From: Chenopodium formosanum
Taxonomy: Eukaryota > Streptophyta > Magnoliopsida > Caryophyllales > Amaranthaceae
Reading direction: 5' to 3'
DNA: 64,000 nucleotides
NCBI GenBank assembly: GCA_024500155.1
Contig: CM044877.1
Coordinates: 72,806,001 to 72,870,000 of the forward strand
Below the pieces are notes generated by a model. It saw only the letters and a program-made list of their open reading frames with translations, was not told the origin of the DNA and did not search any database. Both the position numbers and the translations under genes were made by a program. Below are positions 43,867-55,895 of the stretch, one piece after another (the stretch's first letter is position 1; every line of letters starts with the position of its first letter).

Positions 43867-45420
43867 TAAACGACACAAAATCAAAAGATGTCAATGGTGC
43901 AAGATAGAACAATTGGTAAAAATGAAAAAAGTGAACATACCTCAAGAACATCTCTAGAACCGCCTCGACAACTCGCACCACGCCGAAGCTTGATAATGAA
44001 GAACATCGCCAGAACCGCCTCGACAACTCGCACCACGCCGAAGCTTGATAATGCAGTACTTCAAAAGCGTCGACCAGCTTCATGAATCTCATCATCTCCG
44101 GGTGATTAGGCTGAGAACAAAGCAAAGAAAAATCAGTAATAAGCGGTATTAAAAAAGGTGAATAATATGTCAAAAGCTTACCGGCTCAAACACATCAGGG
44201 AAAGACTCCTGCGCTTGTGTGAAACCCTCTGGCGCGTCAGCAATATGATCCTCAGTAATACCGATCGGCCCCGGGTAGTGAACTGATTGAGGTGGCACCT
44301 GAATCTTCCCCACACGGTGAACAATCGTCTGAAAAATACGATCGAATAATCGGGTTATTCGACAGTTTATACAGAGACTAGCGACAAAAATTCTCAAAAG
44401 AAATCAAACCTCGGGAAGACGGGGTGGAGGAGCCAAAGAGGGAAGCACATCCTGCGAATAATCGCCCTCCATGCGCACAAGCTCCTGCCAAGGAAAAGTG
44501 AAGCGTTATCCCCTGTTTATCAACTCCCTAAGAAAGCGTGAGTCCAGTATCGACTCCGGTGGAGGCAAGGGAACCATAAAGCGATCATCACTGTGTTGAT
44601 GAACAACACGCTCACCAAGATACCAAAAAAAGCGTCCAGTACCAACAAAAACAATACGGTACGTACGCCGAAAGCTGCAAGGCCTCAGTAAGACTAGTCA
44701 TCCCAGCTCAAGGCCGATAATGGATATCAATAGCAACCTGAAAACCATAAAAAGTTGCAATGAAACGCTGAAAGTGACGTCAAGGTAGAGAATAACAGGC
44801 TGTAAAATCAATTCTTACACCAACAGAAGAGGTTCCTTGGCGTAGCAGCCCGCATAGCATGGGGACAGACTCCACTCATGACTCGCCTCGGTCACGCCAG
44901 CTAGCTCCGACAAGGAAGTCATGGACCGCTCCACGACGCCATCGAGGGGCCAATCCTGGAAAGTACTCATAAAACCATAGCTGCATGGAAAAGTAATCTC
45001 TGAGCACATGAGTCAAACAGATTAAAACAAAACAAGAAGAGGAAAGATCGTCACCTCTACGACTCTCCATAAACTGTAGACAGTCACAGGGGCCTGGTCA
45101 TTCAGCTGCCTACAGCCATGACGTAGCGACAAGAGAAGATCGGCATATCCAAGGCTATCCCAACTAAAGGATCCTATCTCACTGATCCTTACCAAAGATG
45201 GAAGGTAGCAAAAAAGGCCACCCGAACTCCTATCAGGAGAAAGAGTCACAGAAATGAGAATCAAAATGAAGATCCACACTCACTGCTCAGGTGATGTCTC
45301 ATCCATGTCAAAGCCACGGGCCAGAATAGAAGCCAAATCTGATCGCCCGCTCCTAGGACCACCTCCAGGCACCGACTGAGTCCTAATGTGCTGGACGACA
45401 GGACCTAACAAATCTGCTAC
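43867..45420 (-). pseudogene. Plant mobile domain (PMD) gene, C-terminal part
   Basis: This continues the gene begun at 55895; the frame at 45420 resumes exactly where the frame at 55340 stops. Recognisable parts: DLLGPVVQHIRTQ directly after the junction; then, past a TGA at 45280-45282 where the frame otherwise stays open, VTLSPDRSSGGLFCYLPSLV and FSWDSLGYADLLLSLRHGCR. A likely intron is about 45063-44987, and LWFYEYFPGLAPRWRRGAVH follows it, a typical PMD motif. Further pieces with stops continue to about 43870. PMD proteins (MAIN/MAIL1 family) act in silencing and development, and related domains are also carried by transposable elements. Confidence 0.75.
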
Positions 45421-47365
45421 TGTAGGGAATAATTTTAAGCTTTTAATATCCCACTAGCTTGAACCCCACTGTGATCATACACTAAAGTACGGTGGCGTCC
45501 AAAAGGGAAGAAGATAGAGCAAAAGAGTCGCCAACAAGTTTTAGGAACTTGTAAACCGTTCATAGGATGAAGGTTACACCCCTTAACGATCCAAGAGATC
45601 GTCAACTCCATAAGGTCTAGAACCAAATAAGGGTTCGAGGATGATGGTACAAATCTAACCTAAAAGAGATTGAACCTGCCCTAATAATAGGCCTCTACTT
45701 TATTCTGATCGTATTCATGTGGGCTTCCTAATTAACATGCAATCAATAGGTTAACCCTAAACCTGTTTAATCTATGTTGGTTGAATTTAATGCACAAATA
45801 AACTATTATTGGCGATCACTTGAATTATAATCATATTAACCCTAACAAGATTATTAATTATCTTATTAAGCGTGATTACAAGTACCAATTCCCTTTAAAC
45901 ATGCATAAAAAGGTGTGATCAAGCAATAACAATAAAAATATCAAGCAACATAATAAATTACAACAATAATAATAATCATAATCATAATCATCATAAATTA
46001 TAACAATTATAATCATAATCATGTTCATGTTAATATTAAAGCATAATAAAAATAGCAAGATCCTAGCCATGATACTAACAAGATTAATAACAAACCCTAG
46101 CATGTCACTAAGAAATAAAAATCAAATCTTTAGCCCTAACATGATACTAACAATCATAAATATTAGGAAGAACATAGGAAGCATCGTAACAATCATATTT
46201 AATATTAAAATTACCCTAGACATAATACTAGGAATATCATAATAACAACATAAACATGATTTCTACATCATAAATCAATAAATCAATTAAAGTACTTACT
46301 TTGATGCCTCGTACCTATTCCTAATAACAAAATACACACGTTAGTAACTTCAAGGAAAATAATAATCAAAACAATTAAATTAAATAATTGAAATAGAGAT
46401 TTGGGACCAAACCCTCAGAAATTAAACCTTTCACGTCTAGGGCGAAAGCAACTTCGAATATGGCTAGGTGTTTCTAGATCTTGTGAATGCGGAATTTTGT
46501 ATGTGAGAAAAGGCTAGTTTAGAAAAAGAGAGAGAGAGAATAATCAAGAAAATGTTGATGAGAGTTCGTGAGAATTGGTGATGAATGGTGATGAATGAAA
46601 ACTGATTGTAGGTGAGAATTGGTCCATGAAAACAGAATTTTTAATACGATATTTATAGAGAAAATCAGCCAAAAAGATAAATTAAACAAAACAGAGTCTG
46701 ACGCACAAAAAACAGAGCTGGCGCCAACCCTGGCTAGCTGGCGCCAGGCACCAACACTAGCGCCAGGCGCTAAGGCCTGGGGTTAGGCGCCAACCCTAAT
46801 TTTAACGTGTTTTCGAAAATCAGATAAGTTTGCCGTACTGGAGGATAAAATCATATAATTTCCTCAAAAATGCTATTTGATTTTGATTAAAACTCTGAAA
46901 AGTCAACAAAAGTCAATTTATCAATGCTAATTGAATTAGGAATGAAAAGAACCTTCTAGAAGAATCTAGAAGACTAAAACCATTCCTAATTGCATTAGGA
47001 ATGATAAATCATATTAGGCCCTCCCCTAGATCATTGGGCCGTATATAAAGCTCAAACCGGGCCCAGTTTAGTAAATTGGCCATAACTTCCTCAGTATTCA
47101 TCGCAATTGGGCTTATAATATATCGTTGAAAAGGTATTTGCAAGCCCCATCCAACTACACTACTATTGGACCCATATCATGGACTAAACAAACTGGATTG
47201 GATGTTTTCTTAAAATAAGTTTTCAAAAACAGAGAGAAGAGAAAAGAAATTAAAACTATCCGCAACACTAAACCTTCCACACTTTCACTTCATTCGATTA
47301 TGATTTGACGTGAAAGGTACTCATCACTGGGTTTGGTTTTGGGGAGACACAAATGGGTGTCTACA
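45421..47365 (-). mobile_element. 3' LTR of the gag-only element
   Basis: 1,945 bp, minus strand TGTAGACACCC...ATTCCCTACA. By eye it differs from the partner LTR at roughly 30-35 positions, concentrated in the outer 40 bp at 45421 and the last 200-300 bp near 47365. Confidence 0.95.
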
Positions 47366-47382
47366 GAAGCCCCCACTTTGAC
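47366..47382 (-). other. Polypurine tract of the gag-only element
   Basis: The minus strand reads GTCAAAGTGGGGGCTTC immediately before the 3' LTR. The same 17 nt precede the family B LTR at 58118. Confidence 0.85.
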
Positions 47383-47671
47383 TTAGTTTGGAGAAACGCA
47401 AGTTTCGAAAACAAAAGTCAAAGTAGCGATAGGGACGGAGAATGATTCAGAACGTTATGCGATCCTAAACCACTCTTGTAACGCCGATACCTGTAAACTA
47501 GCGTTAATTAAACAGATAAAAGAGTTAAGAAACGCGTATCTTGCACCGTCAAGCACACGTCTCTAAAAGTAACCGATTTGCTGCCGCTTTACTGTTGTTT
47601 TGATGACCTCCTGCAAGCTAAAGAATGCCATCCCGCTTGAAAACCGCTACGCCGTAACTGCTTCCAAATTA

Positions 47672-48011
47672 GAAGATTGCTTCACCTGAAACTATCCTCC
47701 TTCGCACTGATAATATTCCACATCCAAGGGAATACTACCGAAGATTGCTTCTCTTGAAACAATCCTCAGTTGCATTGATAATATTCCACGTCCAAGGGAA
47801 TACTATCGAAGATTGCTTCTCTTGAAACAATCTCCATCCGCATTGATAATATTCCGCGTCCAAGGGAATACTATCGAAGATTGCTTCTCTTGAAACAATC
47901 TCCATCCGCATTGATAATATTCCGCGTCCAAGGGAATACTATCAAAGATTGCTTCTCTTGAAACAATCCTCAGTTGTTTGTGACAACCCTCCACAATCTA
48001 GGGAACGCCAT
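47672..48011. repeat. 68-bp tandem repeat in the 3' untranslated region
   Basis: Units containing GAAGATTGCTTCTCTTGAAA begin at 47740, 47808, 47876 and 47944, an exact 68-bp period, with diverged units on both sides. The two central units are nearly identical. Confidence 0.93.
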
Positions 48012-48099
48012 CTTGCTGTTTGTTTTGACGATCTTCCGCAATCTAGGGAACGCCGTCGATCAATGTTGCTACATCTCGAGCCTTTTCTTGAATCATAGT

Positions 48100-48420
48100 G
48101 ATAGCCTTTCCAATCATAGCAAAAGTCAACGAAGACCGCCTATCTCGTGCTATCTTCTCAAATCTTGGTGACAACCTCCACAATCTTAGCGAACGCCATC
48201 GAAGACCGCCCATCTCGTGCTATCTTCTTAAATCTTGGGTGACAACCTCCATAATCTTAGCGAATGTCGTCGAAGACCGCCCATCTCGTGCTATCTTCTC
48301 AAATATTGGGTGACAACCCCACAATCTTAGTGAATGTCGTCGAAGACCGCCCATCTCGTGCTATCTTCTCAAATCTTGGGTGACAACCTCCACAATCTTA
48401 GCGAATGCCGTCGAAAATAA
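48100..48420. repeat. 70-71-bp tandem repeat in the 3' untranslated region
   Basis: Units containing GAAGACCGCCCATCTCGTGC begin at 48131, 48201, 48272 and 48342. The sequence is unrelated to the neighbouring 68-bp array, although both contain CAATC/ACCATC-like words. Confidence 0.92.
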
Positions 48421-50624
48421 CTTTACTTGAAGTCATCCTCAGTTGTTGCGATAATATTCCGAAGAAAATTACCGAAGACCAACACTTGTTGACCCTTAAA
48501 GCTCGCTTGAACTTTGCTTCTGCTATGCCAGTACGTCGGCGCTTTCGTTGCTTTGAACCTATATGTCGGTGCCTTTTCTGCTTTTGAGCCAATGCTTAGG
48601 CGCTTTAAGCTAAGCGAGACGATCTTTCATCAGGTCGATCACTTATTTGTTGTTGTAATCAAACCGACTACTTAATCATGTCAAATTGCTCATAGGGGCT
48701 AACTGGCGTACCAAGGAACCCGAAATCGCTGTATGAAGTCGAAATCACCTTTCTGAGAGGCTTCGAGCTCTGTCGCTGCTGAAATATTTCTAGCGCCAGG
48801 AATTGGAGTAGGGTCCTCCCTATTCTGCTGCACCTGTATTTATTTTTTACTATAGAACTTTGCCAATCTCTTTATCCATCTTAGGGTTGACCTAGGGTTT
48901 AGCATTGCTTGACTCATCGACTTGACACGACTCAAGGTATAAACTTGACTCTCTGTGATTGACTGACTTGAGGTTGACTCGACTCAAAGTAAAATGACAT
49001 GTGTGACTCGTGACCCGTGTATGCATAGTGTTGACTCAAAAAAGCAAAAACTTTCCGTCATTTTTGTGGAGGGTACCGACTTTCTCCTGAAAAAGAAAGA
49101 CGCGAAAAAAGAATCAAAGTTTGAAGGTGCATGTTGAATGAGCTTAGTCAAATGTCATTTGATACTGTCTCTCAAGGTGCAAGGATTAATCCATCCTAGG
49201 CTATCTCAACTGTTGACTCCATGATGAAAGTATTTGGGTAACTTAGGCACGGAGGCTAAGCACTTCATACTTCGTGATGCAATGATGATTATGATTGATG
49301 AGTGATGTTAATATGACAAGGCATGCTTCAACGTTGTGATTCCATGACAAGGGGTTCCTAAGGGAAGTATATTTGGTCATGTATATGTGCAGTGTGTGAA
49401 AGTGACACTAAAGTTAGGCCACAAGAGCTAAGTGTGTGGGAAAATATTATTTTTAGAAGAGTCAAATGATGGTGACTCTTAGGCTAGGTAAGCTAATGAT
49501 ATATGGATCAAGCCCCAAGTCTAGCTCTAAATGAATAGGGATGAGCATAGAAAATCCCTTGATATGATCATGGTGTGAGTGTGTGAATGTGAATGTAAAT
49601 GCATGTTTATTACGGCCGCACCTTGATGTGAGGTTGCCTACGTATCCGTTAGGAATCAGGCCGAACGTAGCTCTAGCCAAACCTCGCACAAGTGTGTGTA
49701 TACCTCAAAAAGGTCTTTTAAGGGTTGTAACGTGGTTAGGCTAAAGGCTTGAAGAAGAAGGGAATAAAGGCTCAAGACCCTAGATAAGCCCCCAAGGTGT
49801 GCAACCTCGCTTTTGAATCTTTATATTTTTATGCTTGAGTTTCTACTCTTTTTTTTAGCTCTCTTTTATCTTTTGCTTTAGCATCTATTTTATTTTTATA
49901 AGCGTGGGAAATCCCGATTATGCAGTCTATCACTCACTTGGCATTCATGTTTCTCAGGCACGGTACCGAGCACTCGATAAGAGACGCAATGTGAGACATG
50001 TTCTTATCAAAGATATTTTCATATCAAAGACATTGGAACACTTGCCCTTTTGTACACTTTTATTTATTTTTTGCTTTTACTTATTCTTGCTATTTTTTGA
50101 AATCACTCAAGTCTTTTTTTAAAATTGCATAAGTTACACACCATCCCATCCCAAGGTTAGGCAAATGTAGGTTGAAAAAAAGAAGGGTTTATCGTTAGAC
50201 GAGGCTCAAAGTGGTTTACGAAAAAGGATGTATAATTGAAGGGTGAAAGGAGATATGATGTGGCTACAAGGGTTGCCTTAAATAATTGGTATACCTTATG
50301 CTTAATTCGACATGGATTTTATTTCTTTATTTTTTTTTATTTTTTTATATTTTATATTTTATATTTTATTTATTTTATATTTTATTTTTATTATTATTTT
50401 TTTTATTTTTGCAATATTAATGAAATGATCATATATAAAGAAATAAATGCTCATTTTTATTAAAGGAAAAGAAAGAATCTACAAAAAATTAATCTAAGGG
50501 AAAAGAAAAGGTGTCTATGCTAGACTTATTGGGGAAAGGGTAAATAAAAAAAGAAATAGAAAAAAGAGGTAACGAAATCTTGTCGTTGAAGCTCGCCTCT
50601 TGTCTTGTGTTGTTTCCTTTATCA
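48421..50624. other. Long non-coding 3' interior of the gag-only element
   Basis: About 2.2 kb between gag and the tandem arrays. It holds T-rich simple repeats (50325-50415) and no coding remnant of pol that I can recognise. Pol is therefore absent, not merely decayed. Confidence 0.55.
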
Positions 50625-51743
50625 TCACTCGCTCTTCTTGTTAGCTGGAGGCATGGGAAGCTTGTTATTATCAATCAAATGCTGGATAGCCTCCTTTAGC
50701 TTCCAACAACTCTCAGTAGTATGACCCCTACCTTGATGGTACTTGCAGTGTTCGTCTGGATTCCAACTAGACAATCTTTTTTCAGGTGCGGGATCTTGAA
50801 TGGGTCCAATGGGAGTAATGAGTCCTTTGGCATGGAGTCGATCGAAGGCAGTATCGTAGCTCATCCCAATGGGGGTGAAGTCTTTCCTTAGTTGCTTCTT
50901 TGATCCTTGGTTATCCATGGCTAAAACTTCACTGAGATCAATGGTACAAACATTGTTACTAGAGTGGGCGTTTTCGAAAGAAGAAGGATTGTCGCTCTTC
51001 TTTCCTTTCCGGCCACCGTGGTTACTATTGTTAGTAGCTTTTTGCTTTGCGAGGTCATCTTCGATTTCAATTCCGATGTCATAAACGACCTTGAAAGTAT
51101 TCAAATTGTGTTGATATTTTAAATGTTTCGAATACTTTTCTTGAAGATTCTTGATAAACATCCTCACAGATTCTTTTTCAGTGGGGACCTCAATCATCTT
51201 GGCGGAAGTTTCCCTCCACTTATTAAAGAAAGAAGTAAATCCTTCATTCTCTTTTTGTCTTAGCATCTCAAGTTGTCTATGGTCGGTTTCAACTTGAATA
51301 TTGCACTTGTACCTATCAACGAAAGCGTTTACTATTGATTCCCAGGTAGAGGTTTTCTCTTTGTCAAGGGAGAAGTACCATTGTTGGCAAACGGTTTCAA
51401 AAGATAGTGAGAACAGAGAGGGAAAAACTTTCTTATCGATACCCTTAATACTCATTATGGTTTCAAAAGCTCTTAGATGAAAGTAAGGATTATCTGTTGC
51501 CTTGAATTTTGGGATGTCAGTGGCGTTGAACTTATGCGGAAGAAGTTCCTTGTCCAGCAAGACCCCTTGTGAACTCATGCCCTGAAATTTATAGTCACTA
51601 GATAGCTTGCTCAAACTCTCTTGCATGAGGTTCATTTGTTGTTGCTTCACGGGATCATCGACCTTGAGGGTGAGAAGCTTCAGTGTTTCAGTCATGGTAA
51701 CTAGTTGGTTCCTGAGCTCATTGACTTCTTCTTGAGTTGCCAT
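50625..51743 (-). CDS. Gag polyprotein of the family A retrotransposon
   Basis: 372 residues from an ATG at 51743. The N-terminus is coiled-coil-like (NELRNQLVTMTETLKLLTLK). The middle shows the retrotransposon gag core (about residues 115-215; QQWYFSLDKEKTSTWESIVN, FVDRYKCNIQ, FTSFFNKWRETSAKM). The C-terminus has a knuckle-like CKYHQGRGHTTESCWKLKEA motif as in Tat/Ogre gags. No stop or frameshift interrupts it. It should assemble the particle that packages the element's RNA. No protease follows, so processing would need a partner element. Confidence 0.92.
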   Translation of the reverse strand: MATQEEVNELRNQLVTMTETLKLLTLKVDDPVKQQQMNLMQESLSKLSSDYKFQGMSSQGVLLDKELLPHKFNATDIPKFKATDNPYFHLRAFETIMSIKGIDKKVFPSLFSLSFETVCQQWYFSLDKEKTSTWESIVNAFVDRYKCNIQVETDHRQLEMLRQKENEGFTSFFNKWRETSAKMIEVPTEKESVRMFIKNLQEKYSKHLKYQHNLNTFKVVYDIGIEIEDDLAKQKATNNSNHGGRKGKKSDNPSSFENAHSSNNVCTIDLSEVLAMDNQGSKKQLRKDFTPIGMSYDTAFDRLHAKGLITPIGPIQDPAPEKRLSSWNPDEHCKYHQGRGHTTESCWKLKEAIQHLIDNNKLPMPPANKKSE

Positions 51744-53366
51744 TATCCTTTTAGCCTTCCTCTTTTGACGAATCGTTTTATCAAAAAGTGAGACTTGAAT
51801 AAAGAGGTTGTCCTTGATTAATCGCCCTTCTTTCCTCGACCAAGTACTGTGGAAAAGGAATTTGGGGATATTTATTGTTAATTATTTGACTCAAACTTTA
51901 TTCAACATGCAATGGATGGAGGAGGTGAAGAAATATGGAAGAATGTGAAGAAAAATGATGGAGATGGAGGGATATGAAAAATTAGGAATAGAGTGTACCC
52001 CTTAACTCAAACGACGGAAAAAACCGACTCATGCATGAACCTAAGACATGGCCATGGTGATGTGTACTCAAAGTGTGTGCTAAGACTAGTGAGTGTAGGT
52101 GACATGTTAAGACTCGTGTCATGACCATGTGGCTAGACTATGTGACTAGACTCAAGCAAAGACTAAGTTAAGACTTCACGTATATGCATTAAACTGGACA
52201 GACTGTGGTATTTTAGTCATAACGTTTTATCTGTGACTCTGATTTGGATGAAACCAACGCCACATTAAAGATAAAACTCGGTGCTACAGATCCATAGGTT
52301 GTACGACTCGTAGTTATTCCTATAAATCCGGATATGACCAAAACAAGTTGACGTTTGTGCAGTATACGGGAATAAAAATCCGGGTTGACTTAAAGGAACT
52401 ATGACTCAATTTTATATTTATTTATTAGCTCAAATTAATTAATTAATTAATTAAACAAAGTCCTTTAGTCATTAATTAGTTTATTTAGTCTTAACACAAG
52501 TCAAACAAACGGTTAGGAAAAATTACATAGAGTATGCACAACAAATAATGCACAATTAGTCAAGTAGGCACAATATGATGCAATGAGTTCGCAACCTAAC
52601 CATGGCTCTAGTTCTCTAAAGTTCGGGGGTATGTTTTAGTCAATAGAGGGTCCATGGTTAATTGTCCAGATGCACCGTGCGGAAGCCTAACCGTGAAGGG
52701 TTGCCGCGAGTGGATGGGACACCGCGAGCTTTAGAAAAAAAACACGCTTCCATGGTTTGATGAATTCAACAATCTCGGATGTATCCTTTGTTGCACGGAG
52801 CGTTCAATTGGGTAGATGGAGCATAAATTCCCAGAGGGTTATGTCCATATGTAGAACACATATGGGTTTCAGAAAAGTGAGAAAAAATTCAATCAGGAAG
52901 TAGGATCGAGCAAACAATACGAAAAACCGGTCGAAATTAGAACGCATATTTCTGGCTCGGTATTGGGGGGAAATTGGCGCCAACAATCAGAGACTGGCGT
53001 TAGATTTTAACTGTAGCGCCTGGCGCCAATACTGGCGTCTGGCGCTACAAATAAAACACTGGCGCCAAGCTCTGGCCCCTGACGCTACTTCCCACATGCC
53101 TCAGCAGCTTTCTGTGCTCGATAAAATTTTCCAGTTTCGCGCGGTGTTATTTCAGTCCTAGTTGTGAAAGACACTTCTCAAATTTCCTACGTGTAAAATT
53201 CTATGTTTTTAACTCATTACGGATGGTCTTTCCAATGAGATCTTTTTATGCATATGACAATAATGTTAATCAAAATTACGCACATGAAATACTTAGAACT
53301 TTTCGAGTCTCACCCACTCATTCTAAATCATTGCCGAAACAAATTCAGGAATTAAAATAGAAATCC
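51744..53366. other. Leader between primer-binding site and gag
   Basis: About 1.6 kb without coding sequence. A cluster of GGCGCC-type palindromes lies at 52972-53085, like that in the LTRs. Such a long leader may hold packaging signals. Confidence 0.5.
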
Positions 53367-53384
53367 TCCCCAGCGGAGTCGCCA
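53367..53384 (-). other. Primer-binding site, tRNA-Arg-like
   Basis: The minus strand reads TGGCGACTCCGCTGGGGA, six bases inside the 5' LTR. Its complement ends CGGAGTCGCCA, which fits the 3' acceptor end of a plant tRNA-Arg beginning GACTCCG. Ogre/Tat elements commonly use tRNA-Arg. Confidence 0.75.
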
Positions 53385-53390
53385 AAAAAC

Positions 53391-55335
53391 TGTAGGGAAT
53401 AATTTAAAGATTTTAAAAACCCACTAGCTTGAACCCCACTGTGATCATACACTAAAGTACGGTGGCGTCCAAAAGGGAAGAAGATAGAGCAAAAGAGTCG
53501 CCAACAAGTTTTAGGAACTTGTAAACCGTTCATAGGATGAAGGTTACACCCCTTAACGATCCAAGAGATCGTCAACTCCATAAGGTCTAGAACCAAATAA
53601 GGGTTCGGGGATGATGGTACAAATCCAATCTAAAAGAGATTGAACCTGCCCTAATAATAGGCCTCTACTTTATTCTGATCGTATTCATGTGCGCTTCCTG
53701 ATTAACATGCAATCAATAGGTTAACCCTAAACCTGTTTAATCTATGTTGGTTGAATTTAATTCACAAATAAACTATTATTGGCGATCACTTGAATTACAA
53801 TCATATTAACCCTAACAAGATTATTAATTATTTTATTAAGCGTGATTACAAGTACCAATTCCCTTTAAACATGCATAAAAAGGTGTGATCAAGAAATAAC
53901 AATAAAAATATCAAGCAACATAATAAATTACAACAACAATAATAATCATAATCATAATCATCATAAATTATGACAATTATAATCATAATCATGTTCATGT
54001 TAATATTAAAGCATAATAAAAATAGCAAGATCCTAGGCATGATACTAACAAGATTAATAACAAACCCTAGCATGTCACTAAGCAATAAAAATCAAATCTT
54101 TAGCCCTAACATGATACTAACAATCATAAATATTAGGAAGAACATAGGAAGCATCGTAACAATCATATTTAATATTAAAATTACCCTAGACATAATACTA
54201 GGAATATCATAATAACAACATAAACATGATTTCTACATCATAAATCAATAAATCAATTAAAGTACTTACTTTGATGCCTCGTACCTATTCCTAATAACAA
54301 AATACACACGTTAGTAACTTCAAGGAAAATAATAATCAAAACAATTAAATTAAATAATTGAAATAGAGATTTGGGACCAAACCCTCAGAAATTAAACCTT
54401 TCACGTCTAGGGCGAAAGCAACTTCGAATATGGCTAGGTGTTTCTAGATCTTGTGAATGCGGAATTTTGTATGTGAGAAAAGGCTAGTTTAGAAAAAGAG
54501 AGAGAGAGAATAATCTAGAAAATGTTGATGAGAGTTCGTGAGAATTGGTGATGAATGGTGATGAATGAAAACTGATTGTAGGTGAGAATTGGTCCATGAA
54601 AACAGAATTTTTAATACGATATTTATAGAGAAAATCAGCCAAAAAGATAAATTAAACAAAACAGAGTCTGACGCACAAAAAACAGAGCTGGCGCCAACCC
54701 TGGCTAGCTGGCGCCAGGCACCAACACTAGCGCCAGGCGCTAAGGCCTGGGGTTAGGCGCCAACCCTAATTTTAACGTGTTTTCGAAAATCAGATAAGTT
54801 TGCCGTACTGGAGGATAAAATCATATAATTTCCTCAAAAATGCTATTTGATTTTGATTAAAACTCTGAAAAGTCAACAAAAGTCAATTTATCAATGCTAA
54901 TTGAATTAGGAATGAAAAGAACCTTCTAGAAGAATCTAGAAGACTAAAACCATTCCTAATTGCATTAGGAATGATAAATCATATTAGGCCCTCCCCTAGA
55001 TCATTGGGCCGTATATAAAGCTCTAACCGGGCCCAGTTTAGTAAATTGGCCATAACTTCCTCAATATTCATCGGAATTGGGTTTATAATATATCGTTGAA
55101 AAGGTCTTTGCAAGCCCCATTAAACTACACTATTATTGGACCCATATCATGGACCAACCAAACTGGATTCACTGTTTTCTTAAAATAAGTTTTCAAAAAC
55201 AGAGAGAAGAGAAAAGAAATTAAAACTATCCGCAACACTAAACCTTCCACACTTTCACTTCATTCGATTATGATTTGACGTGAAAGGTACTCATCACTGG
55301 GTTTGGTTTTGGGGAGACACAAATGGGTGTCTACA
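53391..55335 (-). mobile_element. 5' LTR of the gag-only element
   Basis: 1,945 bp, the same length as its partner. It carries the GGCGCC array (about 54685-54770) and, downstream in minus orientation, a TATA box (near 54620). Confidence 0.95.
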
Positions 55336-55895
55336 GCTACCTCAACCGCCTCGCAGGTAAGGTCAAGAAATTGTCGAACGACCCGATCGATGAAGCGCTG
55401 ACCACTAATCATGCTAAAATCTAGAGGGGTCACTGTCATCTCCCCCCAAGCGAAGTGAAAGGTGTTGGTAGTATCCCAAAAATACTCCAACAACACACGA
55501 ACGACTGTCGGGCCACAACCCCAGAGGTTGCGAAACCCTACGACCGCCGAATAAAAGTCTACTAAACCAGCAGATTCCCACAAGGCGTTCGTAACAGGAT
55601 ACCTCGTGATAATCCCATATAGTCGAGGAACCAAATCTCCAGCTCCGGATCCATGATGGTGAAGCGTGCCATCGACTATGCCGGCAAGTGGACGGTGAGA
55701 AACGTGGTTCTAACGGCAGAAAACCAACTCATCTGGCAACCAAGGAGGTGGAACCCATCTGCCCCTACTCGAAGAAGGGCAAGGCTCGGTCTCTAGGGCA
55801 TCGTCTTCCATGCCCTCAGGAACTGTGGGAGTGTCCTCCCGGAAAGCCTGACGCCGGCCACGAGTAGAAAGATCGCGATCCAGTTGTCTAGGCAT
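55336..55895 (-). pseudogene. PMD gene, N-terminal part
   Basis: The ATG at 55895 (MPRQLDRDLSTRGRR) opens an acidic, Pro-rich start. A TAG at 55710-55712 interrupts the frame, after which the same frame continues to the insertion at 55336 with the PMD core: VPRLYGIITRYPVTNALWES, GLVDFYSAVVGFRNLWGCGP, EYFWDTTNTFHFAWGEMTVT and LDFSMISGQRF. The motif W-x-x-x-T-N-T-F-H-x-x-x-G-E-M-T is diagnostic of the domain. The other half is at 43867-45420. On the plus strand the surrounding element is a Tat-like retrotransposon, so this gene is antisense to it. Confidence 0.82.

Larger units (their letters stand above)
45421..55335 (-). mobile_element. Complete gag-only LTR retrotransposon (family A, 9,915 bp)
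   Basis: Two 1,945-bp LTRs (53391-55335 is the 5' LTR, 45421-47365 the 3' LTR) are flanked by the 5-bp duplication GCTAC (45416-45420 and 55336-55340). A primer-binding site and polypurine tract are in place. The only long reading frame in the 6-kb interior is gag. This is a TR-GAG type non-autonomous element: it makes its own capsid-like protein but must borrow protease, RT and integrase. The gag type and the tRNA-Arg-like PBS point to the Tat/Ogre lineage. It interrupts the PMD gene. Confidence 0.95.

Noticed and set aside
47672..48420. Regularly spaced repeats that could suggest a CRISPR array
   Set aside because: The repeats are head-to-tail monomers without unique spacers, lie in a plant retrotransposon, and there are no cas genes.
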